Shown: positions 40,110 to 48,668 of the stretch, one piece after another
How the letters are laid out: the number at the start of each line of letters is the position of its first letter
How positions within the stretch are numbered: the stretch's first letter is position 1
Assembly: GCA_937975235.1 (NCBI GenBank)
Contig: CALJUZ010000001.1
Span: 24,235-88,234, forward strand
From: CALJUZ01 sp003387805
GTDB lineage: Bacteria > Bacillota > Limnochordia > Limnochordales > ZCTH02-B6
Length of the DNA: 64,000 bases
Direction: 5' to 3'
Notes under the pieces: generated by a model
What the model was told of the DNA's origin: nothing
What the model saw: the letters and a program-made list of their open reading frames with translations, nothing else
Databases searched by the model: none
Translations under genes and position numbers: made by a program

Positions 40110-41159
40110 TTACGCGCCCGCGGTCAGCGTCAGGTCCCGCCTCAGCACGGCCGTCAGCAGGTCGGCTGCGGCCGCCGCGTCGCCTAAGTCCACCATTTCG
40201 GCCGGCGTGTGCAAATAGCGGGTCGGGATGGACACGACGCCCGAGGGCACGCCGGACCTGGTCAGATGAACAGCCCCCGCGTCGGTGCCGCCGTAGGGCA
40301 GCACTTCCATCTGGTAAGGAATGCCTTCGTCCGCCGCGCACTGCACCAAAAGCTCGCGCACGCCCCCGTGGGCGATGAGGCTCGCGTCCTTGACCTTGAT
40401 GGCCGCGCCTCCGCCCAGCTTCATGTTCAGGCGCTCGCCCTTCGGCGTGTCGCCGGTGGCCGTCACGTCCACCGCGATGGCCACGTCGGGCTCGATGGCG
40501 TACGCGGCCGTGCGGGCGCCCCGCAGACCGACTTCCTCCTGGACCGTGAAGACGAAGTACACGTCGTGGGGCGACGGATCGGCCTTAAGCTGGTGCAGCG
40601 TCTCCACGGCCACCGCGCAGCCCGCCCGGTCGTCCATGGCTTTGCCGATCAAGCGGCGTCCCGAGCGGGCCACGTCCCGCAGGTACGTGGCCGAGGAGCC
40701 GATGCGCACCGCCTTTTCGGCCTCGGCCCTGCTGGTCGCGCCGATGTCGACGAACAGCTTGTCCATCTGAATGTCCTTCGGGCCGTCCACCTTTTCGATG
40801 CCGATGGAGCCGACGGTGCCGTCTTCAAACACGACCTGCTGCCCCAACAAGGTGGCCGGGCCGACGCCGCCGACGGGCGCGAAGCGCAGGAAGCCGTCGT
40901 CGTCGATGTGGGTGACCATGATGCCGATTTCGTCCATATGGGCCGCGATCATGACCTTTTTCGCGCCGGCGCCGCCCGTGCCCCGGCGGAGGGCGATGAC
41001 GCTGCCCAAGGCGTCCACCGTCACCTCGTGGGCCAGAGGCTTGACCAGATCGATGACGGCGGCGCGCACTTGGTCTTCCGCGCCCGACGGGCCGAACAGC
41101 GGGGCCAGCCGGCGGATGAGCTGTTCCAGGCGCTCGATGTCCGAGTATTTGGCTTGCAA
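40110..41159 (-). CDS. M42 family metallopeptidase (third gene of cluster)
   Basis: Dizinc aminopeptidase of the PepA/FrvX/YsdC family, 349 aa. Zinc ligands and catalytic residues are in AAHMDEIG (His), MDDRAG (Asp), VQEEVGLRGA (Glu, Glu) and the C-terminal RYLHTP (His). TTG start with GAGGAGGT. It is the last of three paralogues transcribed leftward, 42 nt after the second. Such enzymes form tetrahedral dodecamers that trim peptides. Confidence 0.93.
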   Translation of the reverse strand: MQAKYSDIERLEQLIRRLAPLFGPSGAEDQVRAAVIDLVKPLAHEVTVDALGSVIALRRGTGGAGAKKVMIAAHMDEIGIMVTHIDDDGFLRFAPVGGVGPATLLGQQVVFEDGTVGSIGIEKVDGPKDIQMDKLFVDIGATSRAEAEKAVRIGSSATYLRDVARSGRRLIGKAMDDRAGCAVAVETLHQLKADPSPHDVYFVFTVQEEVGLRGARTAAYAIEPDVAIAVDVTATGDTPKGERLNMKLGGGAAIKVKDASLIAHGGVRELLVQCAADEGIPYQMEVLPYGGTDAGAVHLTRSGVPSGVVSIPTRYLHTPAEMVDLGDAAAAADLLTAVLRRDLTLTAGA

Positions 41160-41201
41160 ATCAGTACCTCCTCAGCGGGTTTGTCCGCGCCCTTAAACGC
41201 G

Positions 41202-42242
41202 TCAGGCGCGGCGGGGCGCCAGCCGCCGGGCCACCTCGGGCACGTGCGGCAGAAACGCCTCCAGCAGGCGCAAGGTGTTGTCGTAATCGTCCAGGCTCAT
41301 GAAGGCCGCGGGCGAGTGAATGTAGCGGCACGGCACCGACACGGTGGCCGACGGCACGCCCTCGCGGGTGAGGTGGATGCTGCCCGCGTCGGTGCCGCCG
41401 AAGGTGGTGCGCTTCCATTGCCACGGGATGCCCGCCTCGGTGCCGACCCGGGCCAGGGTCTCGATGACGGGCCGGGCGGGAATGCTGGTCCGGTCCATCA
41501 CGGTAATGGCCGGGCCGTGCCCCAGCCGCGTCGACTGGCCGTGCTCTTCCGCACCCGGAATGTCCGCGCACGTGGTGCCCTCCAGCACCAGGGCCAAGTC
41601 GGGCGCGACGTCGTAGGCGGCGATGCGGGCGCCCCGCAGGCCGATTTCCTCCTGCACCGTAAAGACGCCGAACAGCGGAAACGGCGGATCGCCCGACAAA
41701 AGGTCCACCAGCAGCGAGCAGCCCACCCGGTCGTCGAACGCTTTGCCTTTGGCCATCCGCCGGCCGAACTCCTGGTACTCGGTGGCGAAGGCCGCGTACA
41801 TCCCCGGGCGCACCAGCTTTTCGGCCTCCTCGTTCGACGACGCGCCGATGTCGATGAACAAGTCCTTCGCGGGCACCGGCTTGGACCGCTCCCCGGCGTT
41901 GGTGAGGTGCGCGGGCTTGATGCCGATGACGCCGGGAATCTCATCGGGCCCGACCCGCACCGCCTTCGACGGCAGCACCCGGTCGTCAATGCCGCCCACC
42001 TTCTTGAAGCGGAGCAGGCCGTCGTTGTCCACGCGGGTAATCATGAGGCCGATCTCGTCCATGTGGGCCGCGATCATGAGGCGGGGCCCCGGCTTGTCCA
42101 GCCCTTTCCACGTGATGAGGTTGCCCATGGCGTCCACTTTGCCGCCGTCGACCTTGTCGCGCACCGCCTCCCAGATGCGCCGGCGCACCCGCCCCTCGTC
42201 ACCCGATACGCCGGACAGCTGGCTCAGCTCACGCAAGATCAT
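41202..42242 (-). CDS. M42 family metallopeptidase (second gene of cluster)
   Basis: 346-aa dizinc peptidase with AAHMDEIG, FDDRVG, VQEEIGLRGA and the EGTTCADIPG loop, and a C-terminal RYIHSP. It has clearly diverged from its two neighbours, so substrates may differ. ATG start; it overlaps the upstream paralogue by 14 nt, which implies coupled translation. Confidence 0.93.
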   Translation of the reverse strand: MILRELSQLSGVSGDEGRVRRRIWEAVRDKVDGGKVDAMGNLITWKGLDKPGPRLMIAAHMDEIGLMITRVDNDGLLRFKKVGGIDDRVLPSKAVRVGPDEIPGVIGIKPAHLTNAGERSKPVPAKDLFIDIGASSNEEAEKLVRPGMYAAFATEYQEFGRRMAKGKAFDDRVGCSLLVDLLSGDPPFPLFGVFTVQEEIGLRGARIAAYDVAPDLALVLEGTTCADIPGAEEHGQSTRLGHGPAITVMDRTSIPARPVIETLARVGTEAGIPWQWKRTTFGGTDAGSIHLTREGVPSATVSVPCRYIHSPAAFMSLDDYDNTLRLLEAFLPHVPEVARRLAPRRA

Positions 42243-43386
42243 ACGTCCACCCCTTTACGTCCTCTTCGCGCAAGGCCGCGGCCGCGTGGGCCAGCAGGCG
42301 CGCGGTGTTGCGCACGTCCTCGATGTCGACCACCTCGACGCTGGAGTGCATGTACCGCAGCGGGATGGACACGACCGCGGTGGGCACGCCGCTGCGCACC
42401 ACCTGCACGGCCCAGGCGTCGGTGCCCGAACCGGCCGGCATAGGCTCGATCTGGTGCGGGATGCCGTGCAGGCGGGCGGTTTCCACCAGCAGCTCGTGCA
42501 GCTGGGGGTGCACGTTGGCGCCCAGGGCGATGGCGGGCCCCCGGCCCATCTTGATGACGTCGTCCTCCGGCAGCCCCGGCGCCGCGCCGAAACCGACGTC
42601 CACGGCGATGGCCGCGTCCGGCACGATGCCGTACGCGCTCACCATGGCTCCGCGCAGGCCCACTTCCTCCTGCACCGTGGCCACCGCGTACACGTCGGCC
42701 GCGTGCCGCAGCCCGGAAAGCAAGTTCATGGCTTCCAGCATGGCCGCGACACCCGCGCGGTTGTCCAGCGCTTTGCCCGCGGCGCGCGTGCCCAGAAGCC
42801 GCGTGAAGGCCCGCCGGATCACGGCCACGTCGCCGGGCCGCACGCGCCGGCGGGCTTCGTCGGGGGAAAGGCCTGTGTCAATGAACATGTCCTCGATGGG
42901 GACGGTTTTGTCCCGCTCGTCCTCCGGCAGCAGGTGGGGCGGCTTGACGCCGATGAAGCCCGGCAGCGGCGGCTCGGTCAGCACCGTCACTTCCTGGGCC
43001 GCCAGCGTGCGCGGGTCGATGCCGCCGATGGGCGCGAAGCGCAAGAAGCCGTCGTCTTCCACTTTCGTCACGATGAGCCCGATCTCGTCCATGTGGGCTG
43101 CGATCATCAGCTTCGGCGGCGTGTCCGTGCCCGAGCCCGACCGCCGGGCGATGACGTTGCCCAGCGCGTCGGTGCGGACCGTATCCGCGCACGCCTCCAG
43201 CTCGGCCGCGACCCGCCGCGCGAGCTTCTGCTCGTGGCCCGAAGGCGCCGGCGTTTCGGAGAGCTCGGCCAAAAGCCGCAGCAGCCGCTCCTCCGGGGCC
43301 TCGCGCCCGGGGCCGCCTTCCGCGGCGCCGCGCTCCGCGGCCGGCGCGGGCCCGGCGCCCGTTTCGTGTTCACGCTCTTTTTTCAA
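42229..43386 (-). CDS. M42 family metallopeptidase (first gene of cluster)
   Basis: 385 aa; the first 40 residues are a charged Ala/Gly/Glu extension. AAHMDEIG, LDNRAG, VQEEVGLRGA and a C-terminal RYMHSS complete the dizinc site. The extension is unusual for M42 and could be dispensable. TTG start with GGAGGT upstream. First gene of the leftward M42 cluster, divergent from the Lon-like protease. Confidence 0.92.
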   Translation of the reverse strand: MKKEREHETGAGPAPAAERGAAEGGPGREAPEERLLRLLAELSETPAPSGHEQKLARRVAAELEACADTVRTDALGNVIARRSGSGTDTPPKLMIAAHMDEIGLIVTKVEDDGFLRFAPIGGIDPRTLAAQEVTVLTEPPLPGFIGVKPPHLLPEDERDKTVPIEDMFIDTGLSPDEARRRVRPGDVAVIRRAFTRLLGTRAAGKALDNRAGVAAMLEAMNLLSGLRHAADVYAVATVQEEVGLRGAMVSAYGIVPDAAIAVDVGFGAAPGLPEDDVIKMGRGPAIALGANVHPQLHELLVETARLHGIPHQIEPMPAGSGTDAWAVQVVRSGVPTAVVSIPLRYMHSSVEVVDIEDVRNTARLLAHAAAALREEDVKGWTYDLA

Positions 43387-43553
43387 TCGCTCAAACCTCC
43401 TCGATCAACGATGGCGCCCATAACACGCATGACGAATTCCGTGGGAGCGGGGCGGTTTCCTTGTTGAAAACCGCGGCCGCCTTGAGGAGGAAGCGGCGGG
43501 ACACCGGCCGCCGAGCCGCCCCGGCCCGGTCGCCGGAGCGGGCGAAGCAGGGA

Positions 43554-43608
43554 GCGCCCCGGCGAAAGAAGAAATTGACATACAAGTCAAGCGTCCTGGC
43601 CGGGGCGC
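43554..43608. repeat. Nested inverted repeats in the M42 / Lon-like divergent spacer
   Basis: The outer arms GCGCCCCGGC (43554-43563) and GCCGGGGCGC (43599-43608) are perfect. Inside lies TTGAC-N6-GTCAA (43575-43590), nearly co-centred with the outer pair. The site is 23 nt before the Lon-like start. It could be an operator or RNA hairpin. Confidence 0.6.
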
Positions 43609-43630
43609 GCGACGAAGGGAGAGGTTCGGC

Positions 43631-46252
43631 TTGAACCAGTCATCGGTCCCGCGCCGCTCGGACCTGCGGGAAACCCGCCGGCTCGGCGCGGACGACGTCC
43701 TGCACCGCTGCCGGCCCGAGCGGTTCGCCTTCGAGACGACGGCGCAGCTGGAGCCGTTGGCCGGCGGCATCATCGGCCAGCCGCGGGCGGTGGAGGCCAT
43801 GGAATTCGGCCTGGCCATGACCAGCAGCGGCTACAACTTGTTCATGAGCGGTCCCACGGGCACCGGCAAGACGACGTACGCGGTGACCAAAGTGCGCGAG
43901 ATCGCCCGCTTGCGCACGGCGCCGTCGGACTGGTGCTACGTATACAACTTCGACGAGCCCGACCGCCCCACGGCCCTGGCGTTTCCGCCGGGGCAGGGCG
44001 CGCACTTCCGCCGGGACATGGAGGACCTGGTCGAAGAGGCCCAGACCGAAATCCGGCGGGCCTTTGAAAGCGAGGAGTACGAATCCCGCCGCCTCGGCCT
44101 CATCCAGCAGGGCGAGGAGGAAGCCGAGGCGATCTGGAAGCAGCTGGAAGAGGAAGCCCGGGCCATGCGCTTCATCGTCCAGCGCTCGCCGACGGGTATC
44201 ATTACCGCGCCGCTGTCGCCCTTGGACCGGCCCTACAGCCAGGAGCAGTTCGCGGTGCTGCCCGAAGAGACGAAAGAGCGGCTCAACCGGCTGGCCCAGG
44301 AGCTGCGGGGCCGGGTCAACGACGCGATCCGGCGCATCCGGCAGGTGGAGCGCGAAACCCGCGAGGCGCTGCGCCGGATGGAGCGGGAGACGGGCCACTT
44401 CGCCATCGACCACTTGTTTCAGGCCATGAAGGCCAAGTACAAAGACCATCCCCGGGTGCAGGAGTACCTGGACAAAGTCCAGGCCGACATGATCGAGCGC
44501 CTGGAGACGCTGCGGGCCGACGGCCGCGACGGCGGGCCGGCCAGCCCTTTTCAGGCGCTGACCGGACGCGCCCGGTTTGACGCGCTGCTGCGCTACCGGG
44601 TGAACCTGCTGGTCAGCCACGACCGCACCGAGGGCGCGCCGGTGGTGGTGGAGACGAACCCGACGTACTACAACCTGGTGGGCCGGGTGGAGTACGAAGG
44701 CGAGCTGGGCACGCTGCGCACCGACTTCACCATGATCAAGCCCGGCGCGCTGCACCGGGCCAACGGCGGGTACTTGATCATCCAGGCCCGGGATCTTCTC
44801 ATCAACCAGATGGCCTGGCCGGCGCTGAAGCGGGCGCTGAAAACCGGCGAGATCAGCATCGAAAACCTGGGCGAGCAGTACGGCTACGTGGCCACCACGT
44901 CCCTGCGGCCCGAGCCCATTCCGCTGAACGTCAAAGTCATCCTCATCGGCCATCCGTACCTGTACCATCTGCTTCATTATCACGACGAGGACTTCCGCAA
45001 GTACTTCAAGGTGCGGGTGGACTTCGACCACCGGATGCCGCGCACGCCCGAGAACGAGCTGCACTACGCCGCGTTCATCTGCTCGCGCTGCCGGCTGGAA
45101 GACTTGCCGCCCTTTTCGCCGTCGGGCGTCGCACGGGTCATTGAGTTCAGCAGCCGGCTGGCGGGCCACCGGGACAAGCTGACCACGCGCTTCAACGAGA
45201 TCGCCGAAATCGTGGCCGAGGCGGGCCTGTGGGCGCGGAAGGAAGGTGCCGGCGTCGTCGAGGGGCGGCACGTGCAGCGGGCGGTGGAGGCCAAAATGTA
45301 CCGCTCCAACCAGATCGAGGAGCACATTCTCGAAGCCATCCGGCGCGGCGCGCTGCTGGTGGACGTGGACGGCGAGAAAACCGGCCAGATCAACGGCATC
45401 GCGCTGCTGCAGGCCGGCGACTACGCGTTCGGCAAGCCCATACGCATCACGGCCCGCTGCTTCATGGGCAGCCGGGGCGTCATCAACATCGAGCGCGAAG
45501 CCGATCTCAGCGGCCGCATCCACAACAAGGGCGTACTCATCCTCAGCCACTACCTGGGCGGCCAGTTCGCCCAAAACAAGCCGCTGGCTTTGTGGGCGTC
45601 GCTGGCCTTCGAGCAGTCCTACGACGAGGTGGAGGGCGACAGCGCCTCCGCGGCCGAGCTGTATGCGCTCTTGTCGGAGCTGTCCGGACTGCCCATCGAC
45701 CAGGGCATCGCCGTCACCGGCTCCGTCAACCAAAAAGGCGAAATGCAGCCCATCGGCGGCGTCAACGAGAAGATTGAAGGCTTCTACCACGCCTGCAAGG
45801 TGAAGGGGCTGACGGGGCGGCAGGGCGTCATCATCCCCCGGGCCAACGTCGAAAACCTGATGCTGAAGGAAGAGGTGGCGCAGGCCGTGGCCGAGGGCCG
45901 CTTCCACGTCTGGGCCGTGGACCGCGTGGACGAAGGCATCGAAATTTTGACGGGCGTGCCCGCGGGCCGGCCCGGTCCCGACGGCCGTTATCCCGAAAAT
46001 ACGGTGTTCGGGCTGGTGGACCGGCGCCTGGAGGAAATGGCGGCGCAGCAGGTGCGCTTCGCCCGGGAGGCGGCGTCCCGAAAAAGCGGCGCCGAAAACG
46101 ACGAGACGGACGAGGAGCCGAAGGGCGCGGAGGAGGACCGGGACGAGGCCGGGGACGATCCCGTGCGCGACCCGAAGCCGGAAGACCCCGAGGTGCCCGA
46201 AGGCCCCGAGGTGCCCGGCGTCCCGGAGGTGCCGGACCGCCCCGGATCGTAA
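43631..46252 (+). CDS. Lon-like ATP-dependent protease (LonB/AAA_32 type)
   Basis: AAA+ ATPase fused to a Lon serine-lysine protease, 873 aa. Walker A is GPTGTGKT (74-81). A long coiled insertion follows (about 140-300). The protease dyad is S671 in EGDSAS and K714 in GGVNEKIEG, spaced 43 residues as in Lon. No N-terminal LAN domain and no membrane segments, so it is not classic LonA. The last 45 residues are an acidic Pro/Glu tail with repeats of EVPEGPEVPG type. TTG start with GGGAGAGG. Stands alone, ended by a bidirectional terminator. Confidence 0.9.
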   Translation: MNQSSVPRRSDLRETRRLGADDVLHRCRPERFAFETTAQLEPLAGGIIGQPRAVEAMEFGLAMTSSGYNLFMSGPTGTGKTTYAVTKVREIARLRTAPSDWCYVYNFDEPDRPTALAFPPGQGAHFRRDMEDLVEEAQTEIRRAFESEEYESRRLGLIQQGEEEAEAIWKQLEEEARAMRFIVQRSPTGIITAPLSPLDRPYSQEQFAVLPEETKERLNRLAQELRGRVNDAIRRIRQVERETREALRRMERETGHFAIDHLFQAMKAKYKDHPRVQEYLDKVQADMIERLETLRADGRDGGPASPFQALTGRARFDALLRYRVNLLVSHDRTEGAPVVVETNPTYYNLVGRVEYEGELGTLRTDFTMIKPGALHRANGGYLIIQARDLLINQMAWPALKRALKTGEISIENLGEQYGYVATTSLRPEPIPLNVKVILIGHPYLYHLLHYHDEDFRKYFKVRVDFDHRMPRTPENELHYAAFICSRCRLEDLPPFSPSGVARVIEFSSRLAGHRDKLTTRFNEIAEIVAEAGLWARKEGAGVVEGRHVQRAVEAKMYRSNQIEEHILEAIRRGALLVDVDGEKTGQINGIALLQAGDYAFGKPIRITARCFMGSRGVINIEREADLSGRIHNKGVLILSHYLGGQFAQNKPLALWASLAFEQSYDEVEGDSASAAELYALLSELSGLPIDQGIAVTGSVNQKGEMQPIGGVNEKIEGFYHACKVKGLTGRQGVIIPRANVENLMLKEEVAQAVAEGRFHVWAVDRVDEGIEILTGVPAGRPGPDGRYPENTVFGLVDRRLEEMAAQQVRFAREAASRKSGAENDETDEEPKGAEEDRDEAGDDPVRDPKPEDPEVPEGPEVPGVPEVPDRPGS

Positions 46253-46301
46253 GCCGGGCGGGCTGCCGCGAGGACGTGGCGGCGCCCCGTGCGGGAAAAA
46301 C

Positions 46302-46334
46302 AAAAACGGCCCCGTCCAGGGCCGTTTTCTTTTG
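46302..46334. terminator. Bidirectional terminator between the Lon-like gene and the NifU-like gene
   Basis: AAAACGGCCC and GGGCCGTTTT pair around a 6-nt loop, followed by TTTTCTTTT. The A-run on the other side gives a T-run for the opposite strand. Confidence 0.85.
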
Positions 46335-46391
46335 CACAAGGCGCGCCGCGGCGCGGCCTGCGAGCCGTCCGCCGCCGCGCCGGGGGGCCGC

Positions 46392-46631
46392 CTACACGGC
46401 GACGATGTCGGTCACCTCGGGGACCTGGGACTTCACGATGCGCTCGATGCCGGCCTTCAGCGTCAGCATGGACATGGGGCATCCTCCGCAGGCGCCCATC
46501 ATCTGGACCGTAACGACGCCGTCCTCGCTGACGTCCACCAGCTGCACGTCGCCCCCGTCCATCTGCACCGCCGGACGAATGCGCTCCAGAGCCGCCGCGA
46601 CCCGTTCACGGAGTTCGTTCGTTTCGGCCAA
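46392..46631 (-). CDS. NifU C-terminal domain protein (iron-sulfur carrier)
   Basis: Small Nfu-type protein, 79 aa, that carries and delivers iron-sulfur clusters. DGGDVQLVDV and the cluster motif CGGCPMS are diagnostic. TTG 46631 is chosen because AAAGGGGTG sits just upstream; a GTG at 46640 would overlap that Shine-Dalgarno. Good candidate to supply clusters to the Fe-S-rich Nuo subunits and LipA. Confidence 0.92.
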   Translation of the reverse strand: MAETNELRERVAAALERIRPAVQMDGGDVQLVDVSEDGVVTVQMMGACGGCPMSMLTLKAGIERIVKSQVPEVTDIVAV

Positions 46632-46660
46632 GGCAGTCACCCCTTTCTGCAGTCACGCCC

Positions 46661-46689
46661 ATTATACCACCCGGGGGTTCGTTTGTGAA
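46661..46689 (-). promoter_or_regulatory. Sigma-A promoter of the NifU-like gene
   Basis: Minus strand: -35 TTCACA, 17-bp spacer, -10 TATAAT preceded by TGG (extended -10). It is 30 nt from the start codon and is the best consensus promoter in the window. Confidence 0.8.
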
Positions 46690-46755
46690 GGAAGGGCCCG
46701 CCCGCCTCCCGAACCTTGGCGTGGCCGGAACTGCACAAAGGAGCGGTGAGCGGAC

Positions 46756-47571
46756 ATGTTCGTGGACGCGGCGTTGACCTGGGACGAGGCGGCGCGCGTG
46801 GACCCGGCGCGCTTCGGCGCGGTGGCCGTCATCGACGTGCTGCGGGCGACCACGACAATGCTGGCGGCGCTGGAAAACGGCGCGGCGGGCGTCGTGCCCG
46901 TGGCGGCGCCGGAGGAAGCCTTCGAGTGGCGCCGGCGGCGCCCGGACGTTCTGCTGGGCGGCGAGCGCGGCGCGGTGCGCATCGCCGGCTTCGATCTGGG
47001 CAATTCCCCTCTGGAATATGCGCCGGAAACCGTACGGGGCAAGCTGGTGGTGCTGACGACCACCAACGGCACCCGGGCTTTCCGGCAGGTGCTGCAGACG
47101 TTCGCGGCCGCCGGCAGCGGCGGGTCCGGCCCGCCTGAGGGCCCGGACGCAGAAGAAAAGCGAGCCGGCCCGGCGGTGTTGGCCGCGTGCCTGCGCAACG
47201 CGGCGGCCGCGGCGGCCGCGCTGGCCCGCGAGGCGCGCCGCTCCGGCCGCGGCGTGCTGCTGGTCTGCAGCGGCACCGACGGGCGGTTCTCCCGGGAGGA
47301 CGCGTACTGTGCGGGCGTCATCGTGCGTCATTTGGAGCGTCTGGAAGACGTGCGGCGGGGGGACGGCGCGGACGCCGCGGTCCGGCTGCTGCGGCCGGAC
47401 GCCTCTGCTTTGGAGGAGCTGTCGTCGAGTTTCCACGGCCGCCGCCTGCTGGCCCTCGGTCTTGAGCGCGACATAGAGTTTTGCGCCGCCACCGACGTTT
47501 CCGCCGGGGTTCCCCGGCTCGTTTCGGGAATGCTGGTATTGGCAGGGAACCGAGGGAGCTGCGGGGAATAG
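46756..47571 (+). CDS. comB: 2-phosphosulfolactate phosphatase family protein (ComB)
   Basis: ComB hydrolyses 2-phosphosulfolactate to sulfolactate, a step of coenzyme M or sulfolactate synthesis. The family features AVIDVLRATTTM, GGERGAVRIAGFDLGNSPLEY and TTNGTRAF are present. 271 aa. ATG start with AAAGGAG 12 nt upstream. No other coenzyme M gene is nearby, so the physiological substrate here is uncertain. The bkd genes follow 92 nt downstream after a hairpin. Confidence 0.88.
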   Translation: MFVDAALTWDEAARVDPARFGAVAVIDVLRATTTMLAALENGAAGVVPVAAPEEAFEWRRRRPDVLLGGERGAVRIAGFDLGNSPLEYAPETVRGKLVVLTTTNGTRAFRQVLQTFAAAGSGGSGPPEGPDAEEKRAGPAVLAACLRNAAAAAAALAREARRSGRGVLLVCSGTDGRFSREDAYCAGVIVRHLERLEDVRRGDGADAAVRLLRPDASALEELSSSFHGRRLLALGLERDIEFCAATDVSAGVPRLVSGMLVLAGNRGSCGE

Positions 47572-47575
47572 AGGA

Positions 47576-47611
47576 CAGGGAACCCGGCTCTCGCGAGAGG
47601 GCGGTTCCCTG
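47576..47611. repeat. Hairpin-forming inverted repeat between comB and bkdAA
   Basis: CAGGGAACC (47576-47584) and GGTTCCCTG (47603-47611) enclose a second palindrome CTCTCGCGAGAG. A third CAGGGAACC copy sits at 47543-47551 inside comB. No U-run follows, so it may be an operator or RNA element controlling the bkd genes. Confidence 0.55.
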
Positions 47612-47663
47612 CCGGCGGGCATAGTGGTGTAGCACGCGAGGACGCCCAAGGGAGGGAATGTGG

Positions 47664-48653
47664 GTGGAAAACCGGCACGCGGCCCTCGGTCTTACGGACC
47701 AGGACGTGCTCGAAATGTACAAAAAAATACTGCTGACCCGCATGTTTGACGAACGCACCTGGATCCTCAATCGTATGGGGAAGGTGCATTTTCTTATTTC
47801 GGGGCAAGGTCAGGAGGCCGCGCAAATCGGCGCGGCGTGGGCGCTGCGCCCGGGCAAGGACTGGGTGCTGCCGTATTACCGCGACCTAGGCGTCGTGCTG
47901 ACGCTGGGCATGACGGTGCGCGAGCTGATGCTGATGAACTTCGCCAAGGCCGGCGATCCCAACAGCGGCGGGCGGCAAATGCCGAGCCACTGGAGTCACG
48001 TGGGCCTGAACATTTTCACCGGCTCCAGCCCCGTCGCGACGCAGCTGCCCCACGCGACGGGCATCGCCTACGCGGCCAAGCTGCGGGGCGACGACATCGT
48101 GGTCTGGACGTCCTTCGGCGACGGCACCGCCAACAAAGGCGACACCCACGAAGCCATGAATTTCGCCGGCGTGCACCAGCTGCCGGTCATATTTTTCTGC
48201 GAAAACAACGGCTACGCCATTTCCGTCCCCAAGGACCTGCAGATGGCCGTGGACGACGTCGCGACGCGCGCCGCGGGCTACGGATTCCCGGGCGTCGTCG
48301 TGGACGGCACCGACGTGTTCGAGGTGTACCGCGTGACGAAAGAAGCGGTGGATCGCGCGCTCCGCGGCGAAGGGCCCACGCTGATTGAGGCCAAGGTGTA
48401 CCGCTTCACGCCCCACTCCAGCGACGACGACGACCGCACCTACCGGGACCCGGAGGAAGTGGCCCGCCAGCGGGAGCACGATCCGGTGCGCAAGCTGCGG
48501 GAGTATGTGCTGGCCCACGGCATCTTGACCGAGGAAGAAGACCAGCGGCTGAAGCAAGAGTTCGAGGCGGAAATCGACGCGGCGGTGGAATACGCCGAGG
48601 CGGCGCCGGATCCGGATCCGTCGGACCTGGTGCGGCACGTATTCGCGCAGTAA
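47664..48653 (+). CDS. bkdAA: Branched-chain 2-oxoacid dehydrogenase E1 alpha
   Basis: Thiamine-diphosphate subunit that decarboxylates 2-oxo acids of Val, Leu and Ile. The TPP motif runs from GDGTANKGD (G152-G154) to N181-N182. The N-terminus NRHAALGLTDQ and SGQGQEAAQIGAA, DPNSGGRQMP and TPHSSDDDD segments match Bacillus BkdAA closely, which favours branched-chain over pyruvate substrates. 329 aa from GTG 47664 (GGAGGG 7 nt upstream). E1 beta follows. Confidence 0.93.
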   Translation: MENRHAALGLTDQDVLEMYKKILLTRMFDERTWILNRMGKVHFLISGQGQEAAQIGAAWALRPGKDWVLPYYRDLGVVLTLGMTVRELMLMNFAKAGDPNSGGRQMPSHWSHVGLNIFTGSSPVATQLPHATGIAYAAKLRGDDIVVWTSFGDGTANKGDTHEAMNFAGVHQLPVIFFCENNGYAISVPKDLQMAVDDVATRAAGYGFPGVVVDGTDVFEVYRVTKEAVDRALRGEGPTLIEAKVYRFTPHSSDDDDRTYRDPEEVARQREHDPVRKLREYVLAHGILTEEEDQRLKQEFEAEIDAAVEYAEAAPDPDPSDLVRHVFAQ

Positions 48654-48668
48654 GGAGGCCAAAGGTTC

